DNA of 64,000 nucleotides from Bacteroidales bacterium KHT7 (GTDB lineage Bacteria; Bacteroidota; Bacteroidia; Bacteroidales; Bacteroidaceae): assembly GCA_900102385.1 (NCBI GenBank), contig FNBQ01000018.1, positions 23,764 to 87,763 of the forward strand, given 5' to 3'. Of this stretch, positions 1 through 8,561 are shown piece by piece (positions within the stretch are counted from its first letter, which is position 1; every line of letters starts with the position of its first letter). The notes beneath the pieces are model-generated. The model saw only the letters and a list, made by a program, of their open reading frames with translations. It was not told the DNA's origin and made no database searches. The translations under genes and the position numbers were made by a program.

Positions 1-18
1 AAAATAATTCACAATGGA

Positions 19-68
19 CAATTGACAATGAAAGTTGAAAAAATCTTTCAAAAATACATTGTCAATTG
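19..68. repeat. 12-bp perfect inverted repeat
   Basis: CAATTGACAATG (19-30) is matched by its exact reverse complement at 57-68, with a 26-base A-rich spacer. Seen directly. It lies beyond the pnp terminator. It could be a terminator for a gene left of the window or a short dispersed intergenic repeat; the window cannot decide. Confidence 0.6.
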
Positions 69-102
69 CAATTTTCGCCCTGGACATATAAGATAAAAAA
101 AA

Positions 103-132
103 AGAGAAGACTGAAGCGAACCAGTCTTCTCT
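103..132 (-). terminator. Intrinsic terminator of pnp
   Basis: An 11-bp perfect stem (AGAGAAGACTG at 103-113 with its complement at 122-132) and an 8-base loop. Read on the minus strand it is followed by a run of T's. It begins 24 bases after the pnp stop codon. Confidence 0.9.
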
Positions 133-155
133 CATTATTTTATGCGAAAGAATTA

Positions 156-2387
156 TTATTCTTTGTCCTCACGACGTGGACGTGGGCGGCGCTCGCCTTC
201 TGGACGCGGACCGCGGTTCTCGCGACGTGGACGCTCTGGACGCTCAACGTAATCAGCTGGCTTCTCGAGCAGAACTCTGTGGCTCAACTTGAACTTGCCA
301 GTCTTCTGGTCGATGTCGATGAGTTTAACCTCAATCTCGTCACCTTCCTTGATTCCTGCCTGTTCTACTGTCTCAAGACGTCTCCAGTCTATTTCAGAGA
401 TGTGGAGCAAGCCATCCTTGCCCGGCATGAACTCAACGAAGCAGCCATAAGGCATTACGCTGCGAACAACACCCTTGTAAACCTCGCCAACCTCTGGAAT
501 TGCAACGATAGCCTTAATCTTAGCAAGAGCAGCCTCGATTGCGCTTTTGTCTGGAGCAGAGATAGAAACCTTACCTACACCATCAACCTCCTCGATTGTG
601 ATTACAGTACCAGTCTCTTCCTGCATGCTCTGGATAATCTTACCGCCAGGACCGATTACAGCACCTATGAAGTCCTTAGGTATTGTAATCATCTCGATGC
701 GTGGTACATGTGGCTTAAGCTCAGCACGAGGCTCAGAGATTGTCTTCATCATCTCGCCCATGATGTGCTCGCGACCAGCCTTAGCCTGCATCAAAGCCTT
801 CTCAAGAATCTCGTATGACAAACCGTCGCACTTGATATCCATCTGAGTTGCAGTAAGACCGTTCTTTGTACCAGTTGTCTTGAAGTCCATATCTCCCAAG
901 TGATCCTCGTCGCCAAGGATATCAGAAAGGATTGCATACTTGTCCTCGCCCGGATTCTTGATAAGACCCATTGCAATACCCGCAACCGGATTCTTGATAG
1001 GCACACCGGCATCCATAAGTGCAAGAGTACCAGCACAAGTTGTTGCCATAGAAGAAGAACCGTTTGACTCAAGAATATCTGAAACTACACGAACTGTGTA
1101 AGGATAATCCTCAGGAATCTGTCCCTTGATACCACGCCATGCAAGATGACCGTGACCAATCTCGCGACGGCCTACGCCACGCTGTGCCTTAGCCTCGCCA
1201 GTTGAGAATGGAGGGAAGTTGTAGTGAAGAAGGAAACGCTGGTTGTAACGCTCCAAAGCACCGTCAACAAGTTTCTCGTCGAGTTTTGTACCAAGAGTAC
1301 AAGTTGAGAGAGACTGAGTCTCGCCACGAGTGAAGATTGCAGATCCGTGAGGTCCAGGAAGTGGAGAAACCTCGCACCAGATTGGACGGATGTCGGTTGT
1401 ATGACGACCATCGAGACGAGTACCCTCGTCGAGGATGCAACGACGCATAGCATCGCGCTCTACATCGTGATAGTAGCGGTCGATAAGAGCGTTCTTCTCT
1501 TCAAGTTCCTCAGCAGTCAAGTCTGCGTGAGCGGCAGCGTAAGCTTCCTTGTAGTCCTCGCGAATCTTCTCGAAAGCCTCTGCGCGTGCATGCTTCTCCA
1601 AAGCCTGCTTTGTTACGTCGTAGGCTGGCTGATAGCATACCTTCTGAACATCGGCACGCAAATCCTCGTCGTTTACCTCGTGGCAGTACTCGCGCTTAAC
1701 ATCTGTGCCGAGTTCCTTCATCAGTTCCTTCTGAAGTTGGCACTGTGGCTTGATGGCATCGTGAGCAGCCTTGAGCGCAGCAAGAAGATCTTGCTCAGAA
1801 ACTTCCTTCATCTCGCCCTCAACCATCATGATGTTCTCCTCGGTAGCACCAACCATCAAATCCATATCAGCCTCTTTCAACTGCTCGAATGTTGGGTTGA
1901 TGACGAACTCGCCGTTGATACGTGCTACACGAACCTCAGAAATTGGACCCTCGAAAGGTATATCAGAACAAGCAAGAGCGGCTGAAGCAGCAAAACCAGC
2001 AAGTGCATCTGGCATGTCTACACCGTCTGCTGAGAACAGAATCACATTAACATAAACCTCTGCGTGATAGTTTGAAGGGAAAAGCGGACGCAAAGCACGG
2101 TCAACCAAACGGCAAGTAAGGATTTCTTCGTCAGAAGCCTTACCTTCGCGCTTTGTAAAACCGCCCGGGAAACGGCCGTTAGCGGCATACTTCTCTCTAT
2201 ACTCTACCTGAAGAGGCATAAAATCAGTACCAGGTACTGCATCTTTTGCGGCACATACAGTGGCCAGGAGCATAGTGTTGCCCATGCGGAGCATCACAGA
2301 ACCATCGGCTTGTTTTGCCAGTTTTCCAGTTTCAATGCTGATGGTTCTTCCATCAGGCAATGCAACTGTCTTTGTAATTACATTCAT
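156..2387 (-). CDS. pnp: Polyribonucleotide nucleotidyltransferase (PNPase)
   Basis: Phosphorolytic 3'-to-5' exoribonuclease that degrades RNA to nucleoside diphosphates and works in mRNA turnover in the cytoplasm. At 743 residues it has the full family layout: first RNase PH domain (about 10-145), helical linker, second RNase PH domain (about 330-470, including the FTRGETQSL stretch), KH domain with the GPGG loop near residue 590, and an S1 domain near 640-705. The last about 30 residues are an Arg/Pro/Glu-rich tail of the kind common in Bacteroidota PNPases. It is transcribed alone, divergently from the lipoprotein gene at 2576, and ends at its own terminator. Confidence 0.97.
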   Translation of the reverse strand: MNVITKTVALPDGRTISIETGKLAKQADGSVMLRMGNTMLLATVCAAKDAVPGTDFMPLQVEYREKYAANGRFPGGFTKREGKASDEEILTCRLVDRALRPLFPSNYHAEVYVNVILFSADGVDMPDALAGFAASAALACSDIPFEGPISEVRVARINGEFVINPTFEQLKEADMDLMVGATEENIMMVEGEMKEVSEQDLLAALKAAHDAIKPQCQLQKELMKELGTDVKREYCHEVNDEDLRADVQKVCYQPAYDVTKQALEKHARAEAFEKIREDYKEAYAAAHADLTAEELEEKNALIDRYYHDVERDAMRRCILDEGTRLDGRHTTDIRPIWCEVSPLPGPHGSAIFTRGETQSLSTCTLGTKLDEKLVDGALERYNQRFLLHYNFPPFSTGEAKAQRGVGRREIGHGHLAWRGIKGQIPEDYPYTVRVVSDILESNGSSSMATTCAGTLALMDAGVPIKNPVAGIAMGLIKNPGEDKYAILSDILGDEDHLGDMDFKTTGTKNGLTATQMDIKCDGLSYEILEKALMQAKAGREHIMGEMMKTISEPRAELKPHVPRIEMITIPKDFIGAVIGPGGKIIQSMQEETGTVITIEEVDGVGKVSISAPDKSAIEAALAKIKAIVAIPEVGEVYKGVVRSVMPYGCFVEFMPGKDGLLHISEIDWRRLETVEQAGIKEGDEIEVKLIDIDQKTGKFKLSHRVLLEKPADYVERPERPRRENRGPRPEGERRPRPRREDKE

Positions 2388-2534
2388 CTTAATATCTATT
2401 TGTATCTAAAAAAACGCGGTAAAGATAAAGATTTAAAACTGTATTCACACCTTATTTTTCACAAAAAGTTTAGATAAAAATAATTTTTATTTATTTTTGA
2501 TGCCAAAAATGCGTTATAAATCAACGAAGGATTG

Positions 2535-2542
2535 TATCTTTG
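2535..2542 (+). promoter_or_regulatory. -7 box for the lipoprotein at 2576
   Basis: TATCTTTG followed by C matches the Bacteroidota -7 consensus TAnnTTTG. It lies 33 bases before the ATG in the divergent pnp intergenic region. Confidence 0.75.
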
Positions 2543-2575
2543 CAACTCATATTTATCAAAAAAGCATAAAAATCC

Positions 2576-3721
2576 ATGAAGAAATATCTTTTTGCAATAG
2601 GAATGTCAGCACTTGCATTTACCGCGTGCGACAACTCTCCTAAATTTGTGGTCGAAGGAACCATAAGCAATGCTGCTGATTCAACTCTATATCTCGAGGC
2701 TGACGGTCTGAGCGGTATCGAGACTATAGACTCGGTTAAACTCGGCTCTAACGGAAACTTCAGTTTCAAGGGCGCGCCTTCAGATAATCCAGAGTTCTAT
2801 CATATCCGTCTGGGAAACAACATCATAAGTTTCTGTGTCGATTCTACCGAGACAATCAAGATTAAGGCCGATGCCAAGCAGATGGCTGGCAACTACGAGA
2901 TTGAGGGAAACAACGATGTTGCCGAGATAAAGGAAATAGCCCTCAAGCAACTGAAACTGAAGGAGAACATCATCAAACTGCAAGACAACAAGAACATTGC
3001 GCCCGGCATTGCCGAAGACAGCATAAAGGCGATGGTTGAATCGTTCAAGAACGATATAAAGTACAACTACATCTTCAAGGCACCGAACAAACCGGCTTCT
3101 TACTTTGCCCTGTTCCAAACTCTTGGCAACTATCTTTTGTTCGACCCAATGACAAACAAGGACGACATAAAGTGCTTCGCAGCCGTTGCAACAAGTTGGG
3201 ACGCAGCCTATCCGGAGTCGGAAAGAACAAAGAACTTGCATAACATAGCCATCCGAGGCATGAACAATACCCGCGCTCCGCAGAGAAAGACGCTGGAGAT
3301 TGACCCAAGCAAGGTTTCAGAGGCTGGATGCATAAACATCTCGCTGAAGGATGTAAACGGAAAGGTTCGCGACCTTACATCGCTTAAAGGTCAGACAGTA
3401 TTGCTCGAATTTACCGTATTTGGTGCTCCGCAGTCGGCACAGCGCAACATGATGCTGCGCGAACTGTACAATAAGTACCACAGCAAAGGCTTCACAATCT
3501 ATCAGGTTTCGCTCGACGAAGACGAGCACTTCTGGAAGACATCGGCCGACGCCCTGCCTTGGGTATGCGTAAGAGACGAAAGAGGACTGAGCAGCAGCTA
3601 TGCAAACATCTACGGAGTTAGCACCGTGCCTTGCATCTTCCTCATAAACAAAGACAACGAAATAAAGATGCGCAACGAGCAGATTAAAGACCTCGACGCA
3701 GCAATACAGTCGCTGTTGTAA
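2576..3721 (+). CDS. DUF4369/AhpC-TSA thioredoxin-fold lipoprotein
   Basis: 381 residues. The N-terminus has a signal peptide with lipobox (ALAFTAC, Cys18). A DUF4369-like beta domain follows (about 24-120, 'FVVEGTISNAADSTLYLEAD'), then a helical region, and a thioredoxin-like AhpC/TSA domain from about 250. In most relatives that domain carries a CxxC redox motif. Here the equivalent position reads VFGAPQSAQ and has no cysteine, so reductase activity is unlikely. The family is abundant in Bacteroidota and usually annotated as a thiol-disulfide oxidoreductase; this member is probably a binding or structural protein. It stands alone between its own promoter and the greA promoter. Confidence 0.8.
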   Translation: MKKYLFAIGMSALAFTACDNSPKFVVEGTISNAADSTLYLEADGLSGIETIDSVKLGSNGNFSFKGAPSDNPEFYHIRLGNNIISFCVDSTETIKIKADAKQMAGNYEIEGNNDVAEIKEIALKQLKLKENIIKLQDNKNIAPGIAEDSIKAMVESFKNDIKYNYIFKAPNKPASYFALFQTLGNYLLFDPMTNKDDIKCFAAVATSWDAAYPESERTKNLHNIAIRGMNNTRAPQRKTLEIDPSKVSEAGCINISLKDVNGKVRDLTSLKGQTVLLEFTVFGAPQSAQRNMMLRELYNKYHSKGFTIYQVSLDEDEHFWKTSADALPWVCVRDERGLSSSYANIYGVSTVPCIFLINKDNEIKMRNEQIKDLDAAIQSLL

Positions 3722-3766
3722 AACAAAGTTTTTTACCAAAAGATACCAAAGTTAAGAAAAAAACAT

Positions 3767-3774
3767 TATCTTTG
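3767..3774 (+). promoter_or_regulatory. -7 box upstream of the greA leader
   Basis: TATCTTTG followed by C, 127 bases before the greA ATG. The resulting leader would contain the terminator-like hairpin at 3802-3840. Confidence 0.75.
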
Positions 3775-3801
3775 CAAACAAGATAGTTTTGGGATAAGGG
3801 G

Positions 3802-3840
3802 TTCCGGCATAATACAAACTGCCGGAATTCTTTTTCTTTT
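3802..3840 (+). terminator. Attenuator-like hairpin in the greA leader
   Basis: TTCCGGCA (3802-3809) pairs perfectly with TGCCGGAA (3820-3827) and is followed by a pyrimidine run ending in TTTTT. The preceding gene has its stop at 3721 and the promoter at 3767 lies between. The hairpin therefore terminates transcripts from the greA promoter itself, leaving an RNA of roughly 60 nt or reading through into greA. Confidence 0.65.
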
Positions 3841-3900
3841 TGCGCCTGCCAGAAAACGCGCAAAACCAAATTGAAAAACAAACCAAAATTTTTAATAAAT

Positions 3901-4371
3901 ATGGCTTATATGACTCAAGAGGGCTACGACAAGATGGTAGCTCAACTTAAACACATGGAAGAAATAGAGCGTCCAGCGGCTTCAGCAGCCATTGCAGAAG
4001 CACGCGACAAGGGCGACTTGTCTGAAAACTCAGAATACGATGCTGCCAAAGAGGCACAGGGCATGCTCGAGATGCGCATCAGCAACCTCAAAGCCGTGCT
4101 CGCCGAGGCTAAGATTATAGACACAAGCAAACTGTCTACCGACAGCGTTCAGATTCTTTCTACCGTAGAGATGAAGAACACCAAGACAGGAATGAAGATG
4201 AAATACACCATCGTTTCGGAAAGCGAGGCCGACCTGAAGCATGGCAAGATTTCAATCAAGACTCCTATCGCTCAGGGATTGCTTAACAAGAAGGTTGGCG
4301 ACATCGCCGAGATTACAATTCCGCAGGGCAAGATAAACCTTGAGATTACAAACATTTCTTTCGAGCAGTAA
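3901..4371 (+). CDS. greA: Transcription elongation factor GreA
   Basis: Rescues backtracked RNA polymerase by stimulating transcript cleavage. 156 residues from the ATG at 3901, the family's usual length. An in-frame ATG at 3871 would add an uncharacteristic KNKPKFLIN stretch and was not used. The N-terminal coiled coil carries the acidic tip motif (RDKGDLSENSEYDAAKE, about residues 32-48), followed by the C-terminal FKBP-like domain ('IAQGLLNKKVGDIAEI'). It is followed after 20 bases by the HIT gene, probably in one transcript. Confidence 0.96.
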   Translation: MAYMTQEGYDKMVAQLKHMEEIERPAASAAIAEARDKGDLSENSEYDAAKEAQGMLEMRISNLKAVLAEAKIIDTSKLSTDSVQILSTVEMKNTKTGMKMKYTIVSESEADLKHGKISIKTPIAQGLLNKKVGDIAEITIPQGKINLEITNISFEQ

Positions 4372-4391
4372 CACTTAAAAACAATACGACT

Positions 4392-4787
4392 ATGGCAACA
4401 ATTTTCAGTAAGATAGTTGCAGGCGAGATTCCGAGCTACAAGGTGGCAGAAAACGATGAGTTCTATGCATTTCTCGACATCGCGCCTCTGGCAAAAGGTC
4501 ATACGCTCGTTATCCCAAAGAGAGAGGTTGACTATATCTTCGACCTCGAGGACGATGAACTGGGACGTATGCACATCTTTGCAAAGCACGTTGCAAACGC
4601 CATTAAGGAGGCTTTCCCTTGCATTAAGGTTGGCGTTGCGGTGCTCGGCCTCGAAGTTCCTCACGCACACATTCATCTTGTGCCGATGAACAGCGAGAAC
4701 GACATGAACTTCAAGAACCCAAAACTTGAACTCTCAGCCGATGAATTCAAGGAAATTGCAGCAAAGATTGCCAGCAAGATGAAGTAA
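4392..4787 (+). CDS. HIT-family nucleotide hydrolase (HinT-like)
   Basis: Histidine-triad protein of 131 residues. The start MATIFSKIVAGEIPSYKVAE is typical of HinT, and the catalytic H-phi-H-phi-H-phi-phi motif is present as HAHIHLVP near residue 90-97. Family members hydrolyse purine nucleoside phosphoramidates and acyl-AMP. It shares a transcript with greA and ends at a terminator hairpin. Confidence 0.93.
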   Translation: MATIFSKIVAGEIPSYKVAENDEFYAFLDIAPLAKGHTLVIPKREVDYIFDLEDDELGRMHIFAKHVANAIKEAFPCIKVGVAVLGLEVPHAHIHLVPMNSENDMNFKNPKLELSADEFKEIAAKIASKMK

Positions 4788-4818
4788 TCGACATCTTGAT
4801 TTTTGAAGAGATAAAAAA

Positions 4819-4849
4819 AACAGACCGCACTTGAAAAATGCGGCCTGTT
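4819..4849. terminator. Shared terminator between HIT and SPFH genes
   Basis: An 11-bp stem with one mismatch (4819-4829 with 4839-4849) sits between two convergent genes. It has A's on the left and T's on the right, so it can terminate in both directions. Confidence 0.85.
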
Positions 4850-4872
4850 TCTTTTTTATATAGCAATATGCC

Positions 4873-5859
4873 TTATTTGTCCTTGAACAAATCCTTGATT
4901 CCACCGATTGAGCCCATCATTCCGGTAGCCTCGTATGGCAGGTAGACTGTCTTGTTGCCTTCCTTACCAGCAATCTGGTTAAGAGTCTCCATATACTTAA
5001 GGGCTACAAGATAGTTAATCGGGTTATTTGAATCGCCGATAGCCTGCTTAATCTTGTTGATAGCCTCGGCTTCAGCCTCAGCCTTGCGGATTGTTGCCTG
5101 AGCCTCACCCTCAGCCTCGAGTACAGCCTTCTGCTTGTTTGCCTCGGCACGGAGGATTGCAGCCTGCTTGTCGGCCTCAGCATTGTTAATCATAGAAGCC
5201 TTCTCACCTTCTGAACGGAGGATTGCACTCTGCTTCTCACCCTCGCTGTTAAGGATTTCGGCACGCTTGTTACGCTCTGCCTGCATCTGCTTCTCCATTG
5301 CGTTAAGAACGCTTGCTGGAGGAGTAATATCCTGAAGCTCTACGCGGTTTACCTTTATACCCCACTTGTCGGTTGCATCGTCGAGTACAGCACGAAGTTT
5401 TGTATTGATGGTGTCGCGAGAAGTCAAGGTTTCATCGAGTTCCAACTCACCGATGATGTTACGGAGCGTTGTCTGCGTAAGTTTCTCGATAGCGTTTGGC
5501 AGATTGTCAATCTCGTAAACCGCCTTGAAAGGGTCTACAATCTGGAAATACAGCAACGCGTTGATTTGCGTCTGAACGTTATCCTTTGTGATAACATTCT
5601 GCTTGTCGAAGTCGTAAACCTGCTCGCGCAAATCAATCACATCGGTATATCGATATGAATTGTGCTTCAGAACAACAAGTTCCTTTGGTTTGTCGATAAA
5701 CGGTATAATGATGTTTATACCCGGATTGAGCGTTGCGTGATAGCGTCCAAGACGCTCAACAATCTTTGTCTCGCTCTGTGGGATAATCTTTATCGACTTC
5801 TGGACAACGATTATTACCAGAACGACAAGAACCCCTAAGAAAATAAGTAATGGATCCAT
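4873..5859 (-). CDS. SPFH/band-7 (stomatin-like) membrane protein
   Basis: 328 residues. One N-terminal membrane helix (about 3-22, 'LLIFLGVLVVLVIIVVQK') is followed by the SPFH domain ('PQSETKIVERLGRYHATLNPGINIIIPF'), then an Ala/Glu/Lys-rich coiled coil (about 190-275). The C-terminus is short. Such proteins form large rings at the inner membrane and are linked to membrane microdomains and protease regulation. The gene directly upstream encodes an NfeD protein, the usual partner, which supports a membrane-organising pair. Confidence 0.92.
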   Translation of the reverse strand: MDPLLIFLGVLVVLVIIVVQKSIKIIPQSETKIVERLGRYHATLNPGINIIIPFIDKPKELVVLKHNSYRYTDVIDLREQVYDFDKQNVITKDNVQTQINALLYFQIVDPFKAVYEIDNLPNAIEKLTQTTLRNIIGELELDETLTSRDTINTKLRAVLDDATDKWGIKVNRVELQDITPPASVLNAMEKQMQAERNKRAEILNSEGEKQSAILRSEGEKASMINNAEADKQAAILRAEANKQKAVLEAEGEAQATIRKAEAEAEAINKIKQAIGDSNNPINYLVALKYMETLNQIAGKEGNKTVYLPYEATGMMGSIGGIKDLFKDK

Positions 5860-5862
5860 AAT

Positions 5863-6306
5863 TTAAATTGTTTTTACAGTTAATATTAAACTCTTCCTAT
5901 CTAACACTTCAACCTTGCTGCCAACCGGAATATCTTCCGATTCCACCGACTCTGCCTTCCAGTCGTCGCCATCGATGGCAACCCTGCCATACTCGCCAGC
6001 CTTGATTGTCTGGCTCACTCTGCCAATACGGCCTATAATGGCATCGGCATTGCTCTTTGGAGCCTGCTTAGTCTTGAGAGTCTTGAGCAGAACAGGACGA
6101 ATGAAAAACAACGCCAAAAGCGAAAAGATGGCAAAAACTGCTACCTGCGCGATGAATCCGCCGCCAAACAGAGGCACAAACGATGCAGCAAGCGCGCCAA
6201 CGAACACGCAAAGCACATAGAGCGTTCCGGTCATCAATTCGGTAATGAGGAACAGCAGAGCTACCACGCCCCACGCTATTGCTGCCGAAGTAAATATATC
6301 ACCCAT
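5863..6306 (-). CDS. NfeD-family membrane protein
   Basis: 147 residues. Hydrophobic helices occupy the first about 75 residues, and a C-terminal soluble OB-fold NfeD domain contains the conserved start 'IGRIGRVSQTIKAGEYGRVAIDGDDW'. This is the short form without the serine-protease domain. It lies 3 bases upstream of the SPFH gene in the same operon, the pairing characteristic of the family. Confidence 0.9.
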   Translation of the reverse strand: MGDIFTSAAIAWGVVALLFLITELMTGTLYVLCVFVGALAASFVPLFGGGFIAQVAVFAIFSLLALFFIRPVLLKTLKTKQAPKSNADAIIGRIGRVSQTIKAGEYGRVAIDGDDWKAESVESEDIPVGSKVEVLDRKSLILTVKTI

Positions 6307-6318
6307 AATTTTTAATAT

Positions 6319-7026
6319 TTAGATTCTGTTTAAAACTTTCAAGAATGTCTTGTACGACGAGTCGAGATAATTCATCTCGTAAGGCTCGAGTTTGAGGGCA
6401 TAAACGCCGTGCTGCTTCTCTACGTCGAAGTAACTTTGCAGAACGCTTGCCATGTTGAACGCCTTGTCGGTCTTGGTCTTTATAAGTTTCTTGATGCACG
6501 ACACCACCACATCGCGCTCGGCATCGTTCTGTTTTAGATGCTTGAACATAGTGTAATATGCAATTTCCGTGCCACAAAGCAGACATTGGTTAAGCAAAGC
6601 CTCCTCGCTCTCTACATCCACCTCCGAAAAAAGTCTGTCAGCCTCGGTTTCATCGGCTATGAGCGGCAGAATCATCTTCACAAACTTCATTCTTACATCG
6701 AGCGGCTCTTCGTTAAGGAACTCAAAGACGGACTTTGCATTCTTGCTGGCAAGCGAGAATTTTCCGGAAGAGACAAGCCGCGCCGTGCTTCGGACTATGC
6801 AGACCATGAAAGCCTTGCAGCGGTATCTTACAAGCTGGTTGTAGACGAGCCAAAACCCGTCGTTGTCTTCCTCGGGCAGAATGACCTCGGCAATAAGGCT
6901 CTCGGCGTTTCGGAAATCCGTATTAGAGAGTTTCTTTAGCATTGAATACAACTGCGCCCAGTCTCTTGCCTGAATGCACCGGGTGAGACAGACTGCGAGA
7001 ACTGGATTATAGTATTTTGTATTCAT
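6319..7026 (-). CDS. Hypothetical helical protein
   Basis: 235 residues, not recognised. The composition is helical with several Cys and no signal peptide or membrane segment. Repeated helix-pair patterns ('RDWAQLYSMLKKLSNTD', 'DEEALLNQCLLCG'-like) could suggest an alpha-solenoid. It is the first gene of the operon with NfeD and SPFH (12-base gap), so a cytoplasmic partner role is possible but is only inference from position. A -7 box lies only 6 bases before the ATG. Confidence 0.7.
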   Translation of the reverse strand: MNTKYYNPVLAVCLTRCIQARDWAQLYSMLKKLSNTDFRNAESLIAEVILPEEDNDGFWLVYNQLVRYRCKAFMVCIVRSTARLVSSGKFSLASKNAKSVFEFLNEEPLDVRMKFVKMILPLIADETEADRLFSEVDVESEEALLNQCLLCGTEIAYYTMFKHLKQNDAERDVVVSCIKKLIKTKTDKAFNMASVLQSYFDVEKQHGVYALKLEPYEMNYLDSSYKTFLKVLNRI

Positions 7027-7031
7027 AATAG

Positions 7032-7039
7032 CAAAGATA
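7032..7039 (-). promoter_or_regulatory. -7 box immediately before the 6319-7026 gene
   Basis: TATCTTTG followed by C on the minus strand. Only 5 bases separate it from the ATG (7026-7024), so transcription would start at or very near the start codon. Either the mRNA is leaderless or the true start is downstream. Confidence 0.55.
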
Positions 7040-7071
7040 TGAAAAGTTTTTTACATTCCCGACGGTTTTCA

Positions 7072-7998
7072 TCAGAATTTGAGATATGGCTCAAGCCGCT
7101 TTATGTCGGCTTCGGAAAACTGCTCCATGAAACCAAGTTGGCGAACGGACTTTATGTCTCCGCGCTTTCGGCGATACTCAACGATTGCCTTTGCCTGATA
7201 GAAATTGATGTATGGATGGCGCGTAAGTTTCTCTACTCCACCCGAATTTACGTCAATCTTCTTGACCGAATGGCTCGGCTTGACCTCGAACCATGCCAAA
7301 GCATCCGATGGAATCGACTTAATTTCGTTCAATTGCGATACCGAGACGAATCCGCCAAGTTGCTCGCGATAGCGCACTATTGCCTTTGCATATCCGCTTC
7401 CGATGCCGGGAACTTTCTTCAGCAAAGTTGTATCGGCAGCGTTGAGATCGACGATTGTGCCTTTGGCAAGTTTGGGCTGCGCAACGTAGAGCGGTTTGCT
7501 CGCCGTATCTTTTCGCCCGGTTCTATCGGCTGAAGGCTGAAGGGCAATCGAAATATACGGCTTGGCGCGATTGAACAACTCGGGCGTCATGCCGTAGACA
7601 GCAGACAGTTTTTCGGGAGTTCTGAACATGCCGCCTTTCCGACGGTAGGCAAGAATGTTATGAGCCACATACTTGGGAAAACCGAGTTGAAGCAATTCGA
7701 TGGAATCGGCCGTATTTGGATCGAATGTATGCAAATTCAGAGCAACAGGTTCGTTGCGGACATATTCCTTGCGCTCATAGGCCGGGCGTTCAGCCCACTT
7801 TCGCGATTCGTGCGGCCGTTCGTTAAGCGATGCGATGAACGACTTTATCTCTTCGGTTGTCAGAGATGCCTTTTCGTCTTGCCCAGCACGATGAAAAGTG
7901 CAATACACCAGAACTACCGTCGCCACGCACAACGCCGCCGAAAGGAACACAAGTACGCGGCGGTCGGCCTTTGTAAGCAGAAAGAATTTATTTTTCAC
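7072..7998 (-). CDS. ComEA-like helix-hairpin-helix protein
   Basis: 308 residues. An N-terminal membrane anchor lies at about 14-32 ('RRVLVFLSAALCVATVVLVY'). Three helix-hairpin-helix blocks follow: near 100-145 ('FPKYVAHNILAYRRKGGMF'), 190-230 ('KKVPGIGSGYAKAIVRYRE', the canonical PGIG hairpin) and 255-305 ('INFYQAKAIVEYRRKRGDI'). HhH domains bind DNA without sequence specificity. The family includes competence DNA receptors, though in Bacteroidota this multi-HhH type is widespread and its role untested. It is monocistronic or loosely linked to the CYTH gene upstream. Confidence 0.85.
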   Translation of the reverse strand: MKNKFFLLTKADRRVLVFLSAALCVATVVLVYCTFHRAGQDEKASLTTEEIKSFIASLNERPHESRKWAERPAYERKEYVRNEPVALNLHTFDPNTADSIELLQLGFPKYVAHNILAYRRKGGMFRTPEKLSAVYGMTPELFNRAKPYISIALQPSADRTGRKDTASKPLYVAQPKLAKGTIVDLNAADTTLLKKVPGIGSGYAKAIVRYREQLGGFVSVSQLNEIKSIPSDALAWFEVKPSHSVKKIDVNSGGVEKLTRHPYINFYQAKAIVEYRRKRGDIKSVRQLGFMEQFSEADIKRLEPYLKF

Positions 7999-8052
7999 AA
8001 GTTTTAAGTTTTTTCATAGTTTAAATCACGTTTTCAGAGGTGTCCGAGCCGA

Positions 8053-8556
8053 TTAAACCGGATTTTTCTTCAGCACTTCGGATTTCCAGTTGCAGAACGG
8101 ATTTTTCATCAACTGGGAGTTGTAGAAACGTCTGTCGCCAGTAACTTCGATAGCGATGAAATCGGGTTTTTCGTACTTTTCATCAGCCGCCGACAGTTCT
8201 ACCTCTGCCATTACCAGCCCCTCATTCTCGCCAAAGAACTCATCAACCTCGAAAGTATGGATTCCATCGGGCGATTTTACGAGATAGCGAATCTTGTCAA
8301 TCATTCCCGGCTCGCACAGACGCATAAGTTCCCTGCCCTCGTCGAGCGTTATTTCCTTCTCGAACTCATAGCGGCCGATGCCGTCTTCCGACGGACCTTT
8401 GATTGTAAGATACGCCTTTTCATCGCGTATGCGCACTCTTACCGTACGCCCCTTTGCGCTACAGATATACCCCTGTACAATATGGCTTTTGGAGAAAGCC
8501 TGTTGTTTGTAGCCATCTCCAAAAACCAAAAATTTTCTTTCTATCTCGAGTCCCAT
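8053..8556 (-). CDS. CYTH domain protein (triphosphate tunnel fold)
   Basis: 167 residues covering one CYTH domain. The signature ExExK occurs at the start (MGLEIERKFLV), with further charged strands ('VRVRIRDEKAYLTIKG', 'YEFEKEI', 'FEVDEF', 'MAEVEL') that would line the tunnel. Bacterial members hydrolyse inorganic triphosphate or related substrates with divalent metal. It follows prfB by 5 bases on the same strand. Confidence 0.9.
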   Translation of the reverse strand: MGLEIERKFLVFGDGYKQQAFSKSHIVQGYICSAKGRTVRVRIRDEKAYLTIKGPSEDGIGRYEFEKEITLDEGRELMRLCEPGMIDKIRYLVKSPDGIHTFEVDEFFGENEGLVMAEVELSAADEKYEKPDFIAIEVTGDRRFYNSQLMKNPFCNWKSEVLKKNPV

Positions 8557-8561
8557 AGACT

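Noticed and set aside
66..818. 250-aa plus-strand ORF opposite pnp
   Set aside because: Mirror of the pnp coding strand; Leu/Trp/Asp-rich nonsense composition and no family pattern.
1347..1985. 212-aa plus-strand ORF opposite pnp
   Set aside because: Lies wholly antisense to an intact, conserved pnp; a codon-bias shadow.
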